64,000 nucleotides of DNA from Pseudomonas denitrificans (nom. rej.) (lineage in GTDB: Bacteria; Pseudomonadota; Gammaproteobacteria; Pseudomonadales; Pseudomonadaceae). Under the pieces are notes generated by a model that saw only the letters and a list, made by a program, of their open reading frames with translations, was not told where the DNA came from and did not search any database. Below are positions 18,857 through 29,703 of this stretch, one piece after another. The stretch's first letter is position 1. Each line of letters begins with the position of its first letter. The position numbers and the translations under genes were made by a program. Location of the stretch: the NCBI RefSeq assembly GCF_008807415.1, contig NZ_CP043626.1:6362501-6426500 (forward strand). The letters are read 5' to 3'.

Positions 18857-21363
18857 ATGCCCGATTCCGTTGCTGCCGGCCTGCGCCTGGCGCCCGATGA
18901 ACTGACCCGCCCCTTCACCCCCGAACAGTTTCCCTTCAAGACCACCGAAGAACTGGAGCCTTTCCTGGGCGTGCTCGGACAGGAGCGCGCGGTCGAGGCG
19001 CTGCAGTTCGGCGTGGCGATGCCGCGTCCGGGTTACAACGTATTCGTCATGGGCGAACCGGGAACCGGTCGCTTCTCCTTTGTGCAGCGCTATCTGAAGG
19101 CCGAGGGCAAGCGCCTGCCGACGCCGGCCGACTGGGTCTACGTCAACAATTTCGACGATTCGCGCGAGCCGCGCGTGATCGAGCTGCCGCCGGGCAGCGC
19201 CGCCGAGTTCGGCACCGATATCGACCACCTGATCGACAACCTGCTCTCCACCTTCCCTCGGTGTTCGAGAACCCGGCCTACCAGCAGAAGAAGAGCGCCA
19301 TCGACCGCGCCTTCAACCAGCGTTACGACAAGGCCCTGGACACCGTCGAGCGCCTGGCGCTGGAGAAGGAGGTCGCCCTCTACCGCGACAGCTCCAACAT
19401 CGCCTTTACCCCGATGAAGGACGGCAAGGCGCTGGATGAAGCCGATTTCGCCCAGCTGCCGGAAGAGGAGCGCGAGCGCTTCCATGCCGACATCGCCGAC
19501 CTGGAGGAGCACCTCAACGAGGAGCTTTCCAGCCTGCCGCAGTGGAAGCGCGAGTCGAGCAACCAGCTGCGCCAGCTCAACGAGGAAACCATCACCCTGG
19601 CGCTGCAGCCACTGCTGGCGCCGTTGGTGGAGAAGTACAACAACAACTCCGGGGTCAGTGCCTACCTGCAGGCCATGCAGCTCAACCTGCTGAAGACCGT
19701 GGTCGACCAGTTGGTGGACGCCGAGCGCACCGACCCGCAGCGCAAGCAGAGCCTGGAAGAGCAGTACGCGCCGAACCAGGCGATCGGCCACCACGCCACC
19801 AGCGGCGCACCGGTGGTGTTCGAGTCGCACCCGACCTACGACAACCTGTTCGGACGCATCGAGTACGCCTCCGACCAGGGCGCGCTCTACACCAGCTACC
19901 GCCAGCTGCGCCCCGGTGCTCTGCACCGCGCCAACGGCGGCTTCCTGGTGCTGGAGGCGGAGAAGCTGCTGAGCGAGCCGTTCGTCTGGGACGCCCTCAA
20001 GCGCGCGCTGCAGTCGCGCCAGCTGAAGATGGAATCGCCCCTGGCCGAACTCGGCCGCCTCACCGCCATGAGCCTGACGCCCCAGGTGATCCCGCTGAAC
20101 ATCAAGGTGATCATCATCGGCTCGCGGCAGATCTACTACACGCTGCAGGACCTCGATCCGGACTTCCAGGAGATGTTCCGCGTGCTGGTGGACTTCGACG
20201 AGGATATCCCGCTCGCCGAGGACAGCCTCGAACAGTTCGCCCAGCTGCTCAAGACCCGCACCTCGGAAGAGGGCCTGGCGCCGCTCAGCCGTGAAGCCGT
20301 GGCGCGCCTGGCGACCTACAGCGCCCGCCTGGCTGAACACCAGGGTCGCCTCTCGGCACGCATCGGCGACCTGTTCCAGCTGGTCAGCGAAGCGGACTTC
20401 ATTCGCCAGCTGGCCGGTCAGGAAGTGACCGACCTGGGGCACATCGAGCGTGCCCTGAAGGCCAAGGAAACCCGTACTGGCCGCGTGTCGGCGCGGATTC
20501 TCGACGACATCCTTGCCGGCATCATCCTGATCGACAGCGAAGGCGCCGCGGTGGGCAAGTGCAACGGCCTGACCGTGCTGGAAGTCGGCGACTCCGCCTT
20601 CGGCATGCCGGCGCGCATCTCCGCCACCGTCTACCCGGGCGGCAGCGGCATCGTCGACATCGAGCGCGAAGTCAACCTCGGCCAGCCGATCCACTCCAAG
20701 GGCGTGATGATCCTCACCGGCTACCTCGGCAGCCGCTACGCCCAGGAGTTCCCCCTGGAGATTTCCGCGAGCATCGCCCTGGAGCAGTCCTATGGCTACG
20801 TGGACGGCGACAGCGCCTCGCTGGGCGAGGTCTGCACGCTGATCTCCGCCCTGTCGCGCACGCCGCTGCGGCAATGTTTCGCCATCACCGGCTCGATCAA
20901 CCAGTTCGGCGAAGTGCAGGCGGTCGGCGGGGTCAACGAGAAGATCGAAGGCTTCTTCCGCCTCTGCGAGGCGCGTGGCCTGACCGGCGAGCAGGGGGTG
21001 ATCATCCCGCGTGCCAACGTCGCCACCCTGATGCTCGACGAGCGCGTGCTGCAGGCGGTGCGCAACGGCCAGTTCCACATCTACGCCGTGCGCCAGGCCG
21101 ACGAGGCGCTGAGCCTGCTGGTCGGCGAGCCTGCCGGTGCGCCGGATGCCAAGGGCCACTTCCCCAAGGGCAGCGTCAACGCCCGTGTCGTCGAGCGCCT
21201 GAAGGAAATCTCCGAGCTGGGCATGGACGAGGAAGAGAAGGAAAAACCAGCCAAGGAGCCCGCCGCCGCCAAACCCGCCAGCAAGCCGAAGGCGGAGAAG
21301 GTGCCGGTGGAAAAGGCTCCTGTGGAGAAAGAGCGCGCCCGCAAGAAGAAGGACGTCGACTGA
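18857..21363 (+). pseudogene. Lon-like (AAA domain, S16) protease, single-base frameshift
   Basis: Two frames together encode one protein of about 835 residues. Frame one (from 18857) ends its homology at LIDNLLSTFP; frame two resumes with VFENPAYQQKKSAIDRAF from 19261. Restoring one base near 19255-19258 (CCCT) joins them. The fused protein has an N-terminal nucleotide-binding region with a degenerate Walker A, GEPGTGRF, where Arg replaces the usual Lys. A long helical insert follows, then a C-terminal Lon protease domain with catalytic Ser in DGDSASLGE and Lys in GGVNEKIEGFF. The tail is Lys/Ala/Pro-rich. It resembles the conserved pseudomonad Lon-type protease (PA4576-like) and YcbZ-type proteins. 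The break looks like a sequence error. Confidence 0.85.
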
Positions 21364-21372
21364 TTGACGTCA

Positions 21373-21410
21373 GGACAGGGGCGCCGCTTCGGCGTCCTGT
21401 CCGCGCGTTT
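21373..21410 (+). terminator. Terminator after the Lon-like gene
   Basis: GGACAGG...CCTGTCC with an inner GCGCCG-CTT-CGGCGT stem forms a long hairpin 9 bases after the stop, followed by GCGCGTTTT. The T run is short. Confidence 0.65.
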
Positions 21411-21509
21411 TACACTCCGTTGTCTGCAAGATGTCGGGATAAATCCGCGCTTTCGCGTGTCGGAACCTGGGTGTAGTCTCGAACTCAGGACAACCGCGAG
21501 GGTGCCGCC

Positions 21510-21851
21510 ATGCCGCGTAACCTCTGCCTTATCCGCCCCTGTCTGGGGCTGACCACGCGCATCGAGTGCGAGATCAGGCCGCTGGCCGGAGAGAATGGAC
21601 TCTGGACCTTGTTGTGCGCTGCCGGGATGTCCGGCGCGCAGCCCACCGCCATCAAGGCGCAGGGCCCGTTCTGCGGGCCTTTCGTGGCCGAAGGCGTGCT
21701 TGAGGCAATCTCCGACTGCCTGGCCCAGCAGGGCTACATCGTGGCGGAGGATCCCCCCATCTGGCAGTTGCACCTGCAGGGCGAACTGCGCCGCCTGAAC
21801 GGCGAACGCTCACGCCATGTCGGCAACTTCCAGTTCCGCCCCGAAGGCTGA
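21510..21851 (+). CDS. Conserved hypothetical protein
   Basis: A 113-residue cytosolic protein starting MPRNLCLIRPCLGLTTRIEC. It has several cysteines, a WTLLCAAGMSGAQP turn and a C-terminal basic stretch. No domain recognised; the alternation of short strands and one helix (EGVLEAISDCLAQQGY) suggests a small alpha/beta fold. It has a counterpart at the same place in P. aeruginosa as far as I recall (between the Lon-like protease and yqhA). GAGGG lies upstream of the ATG. It stands alone between the protease terminator and yqhA. Confidence 0.75.
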   Translation: MPRNLCLIRPCLGLTTRIECEIRPLAGENGLWTLLCAAGMSGAQPTAIKAQGPFCGPFVAEGVLEAISDCLAQQGYIVAEDPPIWQLHLQGELRRLNGERSRHVGNFQFRPEG

Positions 21852-22038
21852 CGGCCGCTTGCGCAGGCCCTGCACAATCCGCTGAAGCTCGCGGGGCGCC
21901 TGTTCGCTACGGTTCCACACCGTGGCCGTTGCCTATTTATCCACAGACATATTTATCCATAGAAAGCCGGGAAAACTCGCAAAAGCCATCCGCTATACTG
22001 CCGCGGCCCTTTTTCCCAATACTTCACCTGCGAGCACC

Positions 22039-22533
22039 ATGGAACGATTCGTCGAAAACTCCCTGTACGCCGCGCGCTGGCTGCTGGCGCCGATCTACAT
22101 CGGCCTGTCGCTGGCCCTGCTGGCGCTGACCATCAAATTCTTCCAGGAAATCTTCCATATCCTGCCCAGCATCTTCAGCATCGCCGAGGCGGACCTGATC
22201 CTGGTGCTGCTGTCGCTGATCGACATGGCGCTGGTCGGTGGCCTGCTGGTGATGGTGATGTTCTCCGGCTACGAGAACTTCGTCTCGCAGCTGGACATCG
22301 ATGAAGGCAAGGAAAAGCTCAGCTGGCTCGGCAAGATGGACGCCAGTTCGCTGAAGAACAAGGTGGCCGCCTCCATCGTGGCGATCTCCTCGATCCACCT
22401 GCTGCGCATTTTCATGGACGCCAAGAACATCGAAGACAACAAGCTGATGTGGTACGTGATCATGCACCTCACCTTCGTCCTCTCGGCTTTCGCCATGGGC
22501 TACCTGGACAAGGCCACGCGCCACGACCACTAA
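22039..22533 (+). CDS. yqhA: UPF0114 / YqhA family inner-membrane protein
   Basis: A 164-residue membrane protein starting [20 protein letters not shown], typical of the YqhA family. Four hydrophobic segments: about 12-32, 52-75, 105-125 and 135-155. Between them is the conserved [20 protein letters not shown]. Function unknown; E. coli YqhA is an integral inner-membrane protein. Start at 22039 by family similarity; an upstream in-frame extension is ignored. A TATACT at about 21994 may be its -10 element. Confidence 0.92.
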   Translation: MERFVENSLYAARWLLAPIYIGLSLALLALTIKFFQEIFHILPSIFSIAEADLILVLLSLIDMALVGGLLVMVMFSGYENFVSQLDIDEGKEKLSWLGKMDASSLKNKVAASIVAISSIHLLRIFMDAKNIEDNKLMWYVIMHLTFVLSAFAMGYLDKATRHDH

Positions 22534-22554
22534 GGCGTTGCTGCGTCATTCCCG

Positions 22555-22584
22555 CCGCCCGGCCGTTGCAAAACGGACGGGCGG
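22555..22584 (+). terminator. Hairpin after yqhA
   Basis: CCGCCCGGCCGTT-GCAA-AACGGACGGGCGG forms a 12-bp, slightly imperfect stem 22 bases after the stop, followed by TTGCGTTTT. Probable but imperfect terminator. Confidence 0.55.
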
Positions 22585-22659
22585 TTGCGTTTTCGGCTTG
22601 CGGTGAGCGCCTGCTGTACAAGACTTTTTGCGTGGATCAATCCGCAGGAGGTGCAGCAC

Positions 22660-22956
22660 ATGAATCTGCAGGAACTGACCAGCCGCTCCGTCGCCGGCGA
22701 CATCGACGAAATCAACCTGGTGTCGCTGGAAGGCGATATCTACGTGCTGGAGGCACGGATGGGCGCGCGCTTCTATCCGGTCCAGGACGAGGCCGGGCAT
22801 GTCATCAGCGTGCGTTCGGTCGCCCATGCGCGGGAGGTGCTCAAGGCGCTGCCCAACGTCCCGTTCCATCTGGTGCACGCGGTGGTGCATGACGAGATGT
22901 GCGGCATGGACGACGAGCGCGACATCGGCGCCGGCGTGACCATCCCGTTGCACTGA
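22660..22956 (+). CDS. Small conserved protein (DUF6482-like)
   Basis: A 98-residue protein starting MNLQELTSRSVAGDIDEINL, with AGGAGG 9 bases upstream. The middle (VSLEGDIYVLEARMGARFYP, then VQDEAGHVISVRSVAHAREV) looks like an antiparallel beta sheet followed by a helix. HLVHAVVHDEMCGM near the end holds three histidines and a Cys that might bind metal. I believe it belongs to the gammaproteobacterial DUF6482 group, but I am not certain. Monocistronic, between yqhA and fklB. Confidence 0.8.
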   Translation: MNLQELTSRSVAGDIDEINLVSLEGDIYVLEARMGARFYPVQDEAGHVISVRSVAHAREVLKALPNVPFHLVHAVVHDEMCGMDDERDIGAGVTIPLH

Positions 22957-23056
22957 GTCAGTTGCGCGGCGCGCTGCGCGAGGCTCGCGCGGTGGGGAGG
23001 CGGTGCATCTGTGCTAGGCTGGCGGCCCTTTTTTGAACCCCCAGCGGAGCGCCGCC

Positions 23057-23674
23057 ATGAGCGAACTCAACCTTTCCACCGACGAAGCCCGCGTCAGCTA
23101 CGGCATCGGCCGTCAGCTGGGCGACCAGCTGCGCGAGAACCCGGTTCCGGGCATGACCCTGGACGCCATCGTGGCCGGCTTGTCCGACGCCTACGCCGGC
23201 GCTGAAAGCCGCGTTCCGGGCGAAGTCCTGTCCGCCAGCTTCCAGGTGATCCGCGAGCGCATGCAGGCCGAAGCCCAGGCGAAAGCCGAGGCCGCCGCAG
23301 CCGTAGGCCGCGAGTACCTAGTGGAAAACGCCAAGCGCGAAGGCGTGACTGTCCTGCCGTCCGGCCTGCAGTACGAGGTGCTGACCACCGGCGAAGGCGC
23401 CAAGCCGTCCCGCGAAGACACCGTGCGTACCCACTACCACGGCACCCTGGTCGATGGCACCGTCTTCGACAGCTCCTACGAGCGCGGCCAGCCGGCCGAA
23501 TTCCCGGTGGGCGGTGTGATCGCCGGCTGGGTCGAGGCGCTGCAACTGATGAACGCCGGCAGCAAATGGCGCCTGCATGTGCCGAGCGAGCTGGCCTATG
23601 GCGGCCAGGCCGTCGGCAGCATCCCGCCGCACAGCGTGCTGGTGTTCGACGTCGAGCTGCTGGAAATCCTCTGA
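23057..23674 (+). CDS. fklB: FKBP-type peptidyl-prolyl cis-trans isomerase FklB
   Basis: A 205-residue prolyl isomerase of the FKBP22/Mip type. The N-terminal helical dimerisation domain (about 5-90, LSTDEARVSYGIGRQLGDQL) leads into the C-terminal FKBP domain. That domain has VRTHYHGTLVDGTVFDSSYE, FPVGGVIAGWVEALQLM, ELAYGGQAVGSIPPHSVLVF and the ending DVELLEIL. The ATG at 23057 is chosen because homologues start MSELNLST; eight upstream codons are also open. No signal peptide, so cytosolic. Ends at a clear terminator. Confidence 0.95.
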   Translation: MSELNLSTDEARVSYGIGRQLGDQLRENPVPGMTLDAIVAGLSDAYAGAESRVPGEVLSASFQVIRERMQAEAQAKAEAAAAVGREYLVENAKREGVTVLPSGLQYEVLTTGEGAKPSREDTVRTHYHGTLVDGTVFDSSYERGQPAEFPVGGVIAGWVEALQLMNAGSKWRLHVPSELAYGGQAVGSIPPHSVLVFDVELLEIL

Positions 23675-23721
23675 TTCCCGAAGGTTCGCTGCGCAGTGCC
23701 ATCCCTGGCAACTGCGCAGGA

Positions 23722-23746
23722 AAAGGGGCGCTCAGGCGCCCCTTTG
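23722..23746 (+). terminator. Terminator after fklB
   Basis: AAAGGGGCGC-TCA-GGCGCCCCTTT stem with 3-base loop, 48 bases after the stop. Confidence 0.75.
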
Positions 23747-23807
23747 TGCATCCGCCTCCCGGGCGGCGGAGCACCGATGGCGCTTCCTGCGCCATCGTAA
23801 AGTGCGC

Positions 23808-24032
23808 CTAGCGCAGCGCGCGGGCGTAACAGAACAGGAACAGGTTGCGCACCAGCTCCTTGAGGACCAGCGGTTCGCTGGTATTGAGCTCGGACAACTC
23901 CAGGCCGCCCTGTTCGCGCAGTTCATCTAGCGCTTCTTCTTCCAGCACCGCGCAGACTTCCCCGGTGTCCCGATGCAGGATGCGCAGGTAGGGGTGCGGG
24001 CGATCCAGCCAGGCGTCGATCATGTAGGTCAT
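23808..24032 (-). CDS. Small Fur-regulated protein, function unknown
   Basis: A 74-residue cytosolic protein starting MTYMIDAWLDRPHPYLRILH, with GGAGG 8 bases before the ATG at 24032. The first 30 residues look like a beta hairpin; the rest is helical and acidic, ending LVRNLFLFCYARALR. No known domain. A textbook Fur box overlaps its -10 element (24061-24075), so it should be strongly induced when iron is scarce. A homologue at the same place in P. aeruginosa (PA4570) has, as I recall, been reported as iron-responsive. It may act in iron-sparing physiology; that is inference. Confidence 0.85.
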   Translation of the reverse strand: MTYMIDAWLDRPHPYLRILHRDTGEVCAVLEEEALDELREQGGLELSELNTSEPLVLKELVRNLFLFCYARALR

Positions 24033-24060
24033 GGCGTGTTCCTCCGTGCAGACCGTTTAA

Positions 24061-24090
24061 TGAGAATAATTCTTATTATCTTAATAGCAA
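24061..24090 (-). promoter_or_regulatory. Promoter with overlapping Fur box
   Basis: The sequence TGAGAAT-A-ATTCTTA at 24061-24075 is a 7-1-7 dyad matching the Fur consensus. On the minus strand TTGCTA (24085-24090), a 16-base spacer and TATTCT (24063-24068) form a sigma70 promoter, so Fur would block the -10 region directly. Confidence 0.85.
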
Positions 24091-24154
24091 GCCTGAATTG
24101 GAAAAATTTTTACGCAGGCGACGATCTGTTGTTCCCGGTCAAAAGACAGGCAAC

Positions 24155-24188
24155 AAAAAGCCCGCCGCGGCGAACCGGGGCGGGCTTT
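24155..24188 (-). terminator. Terminator after ispB
   Basis: On the minus strand AAAGCCCGCC ... GGCGGGC followed by TTTTTG, 14 bases after the ispB stop. Confidence 0.85.
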
Positions 24189-24202
24189 GGTGAAGCGGCA
24201 GA

Positions 24203-25171
24203 TCAGTGCGTGCGGGCGACGGCGAACTCGGCCAGTTCGATCAGCGCGGCGCGGTATTCGTTGTCCGGCAGCGCCTTCAGGCAGTCGATGGCGCGGGCAG
24301 CGTACTCGCGGGCCAGGTTGGCGGTGTAGTCCAGCGCGCCGGCGGCTTCCACGGCGGCGCGGATGCCTTCCAGGTCCTGGCTGCCGCCCTGCTGGATGGC
24401 CTTGCGCACCAGCGCAGCCTGTTCCGGGGTGCCGTCGCGCATGGTGGCGATCAGCGGCAGGGTGGGCTTGCCTTCGGCGAGGTCGTCGCCGACGTTCTTG
24501 CCCAGGCTGGCGGCGTCGCCGCGGTAGTCGAGCAGGTCGTCCACCAGCTGGAAGGCGATCCCCAGGGCGTCACCGAACAGGCGCAGCGCCTCGGATTGCT
24601 CCGGCTGGGCGTTGGCCAGCGCGGCGGCGCTGTGGGTGGAGGCTTCGAAGAGCATCGCGGTCTTGCCGCGGATGACTTCCATGTAGGTTTCTTCGGTGGT
24701 GCTGGCGTCGCGGACCTTGGACAGCTGCAGCACTTCGCCTTCGGCGATCACGCGGGTGGCCTGGGAAATGATGCGCATGACCGGCATGGAGCCCAGTTCG
24801 ACCATCATTTCGAAGGAGCGCGCATAAAGGAAGTCGCCCACCAGCACGCTCGGCGCGTTGCCCCACTGGGCATTGGCGGTGGCGCGGCCGCGGCGCAGGC
24901 CGGAGGCGTCGACCACGTCGTCGTGCAGCAGGGTCGAGGTGTGCAGGAATTCGATGGTGGCGGCCAGCAGCTTCAGGTCATCGCCCGAATAGCCCAGGGC
25001 CTTGCCCGAGAGGAGCACCAGCAGCGGGCGAAGACGCTTGCCGCCGGCGGAGATGATGTAGTCGCCGATCTTTTCCACCAGGGGAACGCGGGAAGTGAGT
25101 TGGCGACGGATGATGCCGTCGACGGCGGTGAAGTCGTCCGCCACCACGCGATAGAAAGCCTGGGGTTGCAT
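24203..25171 (-). CDS. ispB: Polyprenyl (octaprenyl/nonaprenyl) diphosphate synthase
   Basis: Makes the long isoprenoid side chain of ubiquinone by chain elongation of farnesyl diphosphate with IPP; in pseudomonads the product is usually nine units. The 322 residues carry the two aspartate-rich metal sites, LLHDDVVD in the first half and LVDDLLDYRGD in the second, plus GGKRLRPLL near 44. The start at 25171 fits homologues (MQPQAFYRVVADDF) and AGGAG lies about 13 bases upstream; the longer frame to 25555 has no support. Divergent from rplU, as in other gammaproteobacteria. Confidence 0.96.
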   Translation of the reverse strand: MQPQAFYRVVADDFTAVDGIIRRQLTSRVPLVEKIGDYIISAGGKRLRPLLVLLSGKALGYSGDDLKLLAATIEFLHTSTLLHDDVVDASGLRRGRATANAQWGNAPSVLVGDFLYARSFEMMVELGSMPVMRIISQATRVIAEGEVLQLSKVRDASTTEETYMEVIRGKTAMLFEASTHSAAALANAQPEQSEALRLFGDALGIAFQLVDDLLDYRGDAASLGKNVGDDLAEGKPTLPLIATMRDGTPEQAALVRKAIQQGGSQDLEGIRAAVEAAGALDYTANLAREYAARAIDCLKALPDNEYRAALIELAEFAVARTH

Positions 25172-25249
25172 TAAAGACAGCGCTCCTCGTAGATTGCGCG
25201 GCATGCTAGGTGCCGCTGTTTGGGCTGTCAAGGCAAGGCCCCATGGGGC

Positions 25250-25278
25250 TTGATCCGCACCAGGGGTTTGCGTACAAT
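25250..25278 (+). promoter_or_regulatory. Sigma70 promoter of rplU-rpmA
   Basis: TTGATC - 17 bases - TACAAT, followed by a GC-rich discriminator (CGCGGCCC) typical of growth-rate-controlled ribosomal genes. About 130 bases of leader precede rplU. Confidence 0.75.
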
Positions 25279-25412
25279 CGCGGCCCCGAACTTCCCTGGC
25301 ATATCCTGCCTTACGCAATTGCACGGGCGTCCTTTCCGGCCCCATGCAGCCATGCCGACCGATTCCTCTTTCTATAAAGCGTCGGGTGAGCAGGTCTAAC
25401 GGAGACATCCAG

Positions 25413-25724
25413 ATGTACGCAGTAATTGTTACTGGTGGCAAGCAATACAAAGTCACCGAAGGCGAATTCCTCAAGGTCGAGAAGCTCGACGTTGCCACCG
25501 GCGAAGCGATCAACCTGGATCGCATCCTGCTGGTCGCCAACGGCGATGACGTCAAGATCGGCCTGCCGGTGGTAGAAGGCGCGAAAGTGACCGCAGAAGT
25601 GGTTTCCCACGGTCGTCACGACAAAGTGCGCATCATCAAGTTCCGCCGCCGCAAGCACCACATGAAGCGTCAGGGCCACCGCCAGTGGTTCACTGAAATC
25701 AAAATCACCGGCATCCAGGCCTAA
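25413..25724 (+). CDS. rplU: 50S ribosomal protein L21
   Basis: A 103-residue L21 with the family opening [20 protein letters not shown] and the basic [15 protein letters not shown] that binds 23S rRNA. Start at 25413 by family N-terminus; GGAGA lies upstream. First gene of the rplU-rpmA pair, 41 bases before rpmA. Confidence 0.98.
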   Translation: MYAVIVTGGKQYKVTEGEFLKVEKLDVATGEAINLDRILLVANGDDVKIGLPVVEGAKVTAEVVSHGRHDKVRIIKFRRRKHHMKRQGHRQWFTEIKITGIQA

Positions 25725-25765
25725 TTCCTTTTTAGGGCTGCTTCCTGTTTTAGGAGAATTGACTC

Positions 25766-26023
25766 ATGGCACACAAAAAAGCTGGCGGTAGTACCCGCAA
25801 CGGCCGCGACTCAGAAAGCAAACGCCTTGGCGTGAAGCTGTTCGGTAGCCAGGCTGTGAAAGCAGGCAACATCATCGTGCGTCAGCGCGGTACCCAGTTC
25901 CACGCTGGCTACGGCGTTGGCATGGGCAAGGATCACACCCTGTTCGCTAAAGTCGACGGCGTGATCAAGTTCGAAGTGAAGGGCGCCTTTGGCCGTCGCT
26001 ATGTAAGCGTCGTCGCTGCCTAA
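25766..26023 (+). CDS. rpmA: 50S ribosomal protein L27
   Basis: An 85-residue L27 starting [20 protein letters not shown]; the flexible N-terminal tail reaches the peptidyl-transferase centre. The start has the mature-type N-terminus, without the cleaved extension of Firmicutes. AGGAGA lies 9 bases upstream. Followed by a strong terminator. Confidence 0.98.
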   Translation: MAHKKAGGSTRNGRDSESKRLGVKLFGSQAVKAGNIIVRQRGTQFHAGYGVGMGKDHTLFAKVDGVIKFEVKGAFGRRYVSVVAA

Positions 26024-26036
26024 GCGAGCTCTCACT

Positions 26037-27403
<1,367 letters not shown>

Positions 27404-27464
27404 TCGGAACGGCGCCCGCCGGTCCGGATGAAACGTGTGAAGCCTGACTTCTAAGGTTGAGGGT

Positions 27465-28583
27465 ATGCGTGAGAAGGTCACTGGCGCCAAGCGCTGGGTA
27501 GTCAAGATTGGCAGTGCGTTGCTGACCGCCGATGGTCGCGGTCTGGATCGTGATGCCATGGCGGTATGGGTCGAGCAGATGGTCGCGCTGCATTGCGCGG
27601 GCGTTGAGCTGGTTCTTGTGTCCTCGGGCGCCGTCGCGGCGGGCATGAGCCGCCTGGGTTGGGTTTCCCGACCTAGTGACATGCACGAGCTGCAGGCGGC
27701 CGCCGCGGTGGGGCAGATGGGCCTGGTCCAGGCCTGGGAGTCCAGCTTCGGCGTGCATGGCCTGCAGACCGCGCAGGTGCTGCTGACTCATGACGACCTG
27801 TCCGACCGCAAGCGCTACCTGAACGGGCGCAACACCCTGCGCACGCTGGTCGATCTCGGCGTGATCCCGGTGATCAACGAGAACGATACCGTCGTCACTG
27901 ACGAGATCCGTTTCGGCGACAACGACACCCTGGCGGCGTTGGTGGCCAACCTGGTCGAGGCTGACCTGCTGGTGATCCTCACTGATCGCGACGGCATGTT
28001 CGACGCCGACCCGCGCAACAATCCCGATGCCGAGCTGATCTTCGAGGCTCGCGCTGATGATCCTGCTCTGGATGCGGTGGCTGGCGGTACCGGTGGTGCG
28101 CTGGGTCGTGGCGGTATGCAGACCAAGCTGCGCGCTGCCCGTCTGGCGGCGCGTTCCGGCGCGCACACCGTTATCGTTGGTGGTCGTATCGAGCGTGTGC
28201 TGGATCGCCTGCGTGTTGGTGAGCGGCTCGGCACGCTGCTGACTCCCGAGCAGAGCCGCAAGGCGGCGCGCAAGCAGTGGCTGGCGGGGCATCTGCAGAT
28301 GCGCGGCACGCTGGTGCTGGACGATGGCGCAGTGAAGGCTCTGTCGCAGGATCACAAGAGTCTGTTGCCGGTCGGCGTGAAGGCCGTGCAGGGCAGCTTC
28401 CGTCGCGGAGAGATGGTGGTCTGTGTGGATCAGCAGGGTCGCGAGATTGCTCGTGGCCTGGCGAACTACAGCGCTCTCGAGGCGCAGAAGATCATCGGCC
28501 AGCCGACCGATGCCATTGAAGGCATGCTTGGCTATGTTGATGGTCCGGAGTTGGTGCACCGCGACAACCTGGTGCTCGTCTGA
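27465..28583 (+). CDS. proB: Glutamate 5-kinase
   Basis: First step of proline synthesis: ATP-dependent phosphorylation of glutamate. The 372 residues hold an amino-acid kinase domain ([54 protein letters not shown]) and a C-terminal PUA domain (about 280-365), the E. coli-like long form. Start ATG at 27465, with GAGGG close upstream. proA is not nearby, as in other pseudomonads. CreA follows 11 bases downstream. Confidence 0.97.
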   Translation: MREKVTGAKRWVVKIGSALLTADGRGLDRDAMAVWVEQMVALHCAGVELVLVSSGAVAAGMSRLGWVSRPSDMHELQAAAAVGQMGLVQAWESSFGVHGLQTAQVLLTHDDLSDRKRYLNGRNTLRTLVDLGVIPVINENDTVVTDEIRFGDNDTLAALVANLVEADLLVILTDRDGMFDADPRNNPDAELIFEARADDPALDAVAGGTGGALGRGGMQTKLRAARLAARSGAHTVIVGGRIERVLDRLRVGERLGTLLTPEQSRKAARKQWLAGHLQMRGTLVLDDGAVKALSQDHKSLLPVGVKAVQGSFRRGEMVVCVDQQGREIARGLANYSALEAQKIIGQPTDAIEGMLGYVDGPELVHRDNLVLV

Positions 28584-28594
28584 GGAGATTCTTC

Positions 28595-29050
28595 ATGCGC
28601 AAGGGATTGATGGCGGCGCTGATGCTGCTGCCGGCGCTGGCCCGGGCCGACGTGGTCGGTGAAGTGTCCACCGTCTTCAAGTGGGTCGGGCCGAACGACA
28701 AGATCGTCGTCGAGGCTTTCGATGACCCGAAGGTGCAGGGTGTCAGTTGCTACCTGTCTCGCGCCAAGACGGGTGGTGTGAAGGGTGGGCTTGGGCTGGC
28801 GGAGGATCGCGCCGAGGCGTCGATCTCCTGTCGTCAGGTCGGGCCGATCCGTTTTGCCGGCGAGTTGAAGGATGGCGAGGTAGTCTTCCAGCAGCGCACT
28901 TCGCTGGTATTCAAGACCATGCAGGTGGTGCGCTTCTTCGACAAGAAGCGCAATGCGCTGGTCTATCTGGTCTACAGCGACCGGGTGATCGAAGGTAGTC
29001 CGCAGAATGCGGTGACGGCGATTCCGATCATGCCGTGGCCTGAGAAGTAA
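28595..29050 (+). CDS. CreA family periplasmic protein
   Basis: A 151-residue exported protein: signal peptide [18 protein letters not shown], then the CreA core [20 protein letters not shown], with [16 protein letters not shown] and ISCRQVGPI supplying two cysteines that may form a disulphide. It ends with the typical ITVMPW-like ITAIPIMPW (here [11 protein letters not shown]). Function unknown. GAGGAG precedes the ATG; 11 bases after proB, so probably in the same transcript. Confidence 0.9.
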   Translation: MRKGLMAALMLLPALARADVVGEVSTVFKWVGPNDKIVVEAFDDPKVQGVSCYLSRAKTGGVKGGLGLAEDRAEASISCRQVGPIRFAGELKDGEVVFQQRTSLVFKTMQVVRFFDKKRNALVYLVYSDRVIEGSPQNAVTAIPIMPWPEK

Positions 29051-29087
29051 GAAAGGAAGGGGCGGGTGACCGCCCTTTCTTTTTGCC
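29051..29087 (+). terminator. Terminator after creA
   Basis: GAAAGGAAGGGGCGG-GTGA-CCGCCCTTTCTTTTT directly after the stop. Confidence 0.85.
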
Positions 29088-29137
29088 TTTGCAAAAGTGA
29101 GCTTGTGGATAACGCTGTGCTGATCAAATCGCAGGCA

Positions 29138-29167
29138 ATAAAAAACCGGCCCTGAGGCCGGTTTTTC
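29138..29167. terminator. Terminator after rpsT, bidirectional
   Basis: AAAAAACCGGCC-CTGA-GGCCGGTTTTT. It lies 14 bases after the rpsT stop on the minus strand and also closes the plus-strand operon. Confidence 0.9.
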
Positions 29168-29180
29168 AAGAACGGAACGC

Positions 29181-29450
29181 TTACGCGGTGGCCAGGGCCT
29201 TCACGTGGGCGTTCAGGCGGCTCTTGTGACGAGCGGCCTTGTTCTTGTGGATGATGCCTTTGTCGGCCATACGGTCGATGACCGGTACAGCAGCAACCAG
29301 AGCGGCCTGGGCCTTCGGCAGGTCCTTGGCGTCGACTGCTTTGACTACGTTCTTGATGTAGGTACGAACCATGGAACGCAGGCTGGCGTTGTGGCTGCGA
29401 CGCTTCTCAGCCTGTTTGGCGCGTTTTTTGGCGGAAGGTGTGTTGGCCAC
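29181..29450 (-). CDS. rpsT: 30S ribosomal protein S20
   Basis: An 89-residue, very basic helical S20: [20 protein letters not shown], then [16 protein letters not shown] and [20 protein letters not shown]. Single gene facing the proB-creA transcript, divergent from murJ; a GAGG lies upstream of the ATG at 29450. Confidence 0.98.
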   Translation of the reverse strand: MANTPSAKKRAKQAEKRRSHNASLRSMVRTYIKNVVKAVDAKDLPKAQAALVAAVPVIDRMADKGIIHKNKAARHKSRLNAHVKALATA

Positions 29451-29703
29451 CGTCGAGCTCCTCGAAAAAAACTTGGGATGTTGCGAATAAATTAAGGCCG
29501 CGAATAATGCCGTTGCATCAGGGCCTTGTCAAGGGTATGCGCGGCCTCCGACGAGTGGTGCGACGGGCGCACGCTGTCCGGCGGATGGGGTGATTTATTC
29601 GCCCCGCGGCCCTACACTGCTGCGCTTCGCCTGACGGTCGAGCAATCGCTCTAGGCCAGGGCTGCACCCTGCAGGGGCGGCCATTCTACCAGTTCTGGAC
29701 GCT

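Noticed and set aside
28595..29050. Assigning creA to carbon regulation (CreBC)
   Set aside because: The protein is a periplasmic CreA-type protein beside proB, with no creB/creC nearby; the name implies no role in that system.
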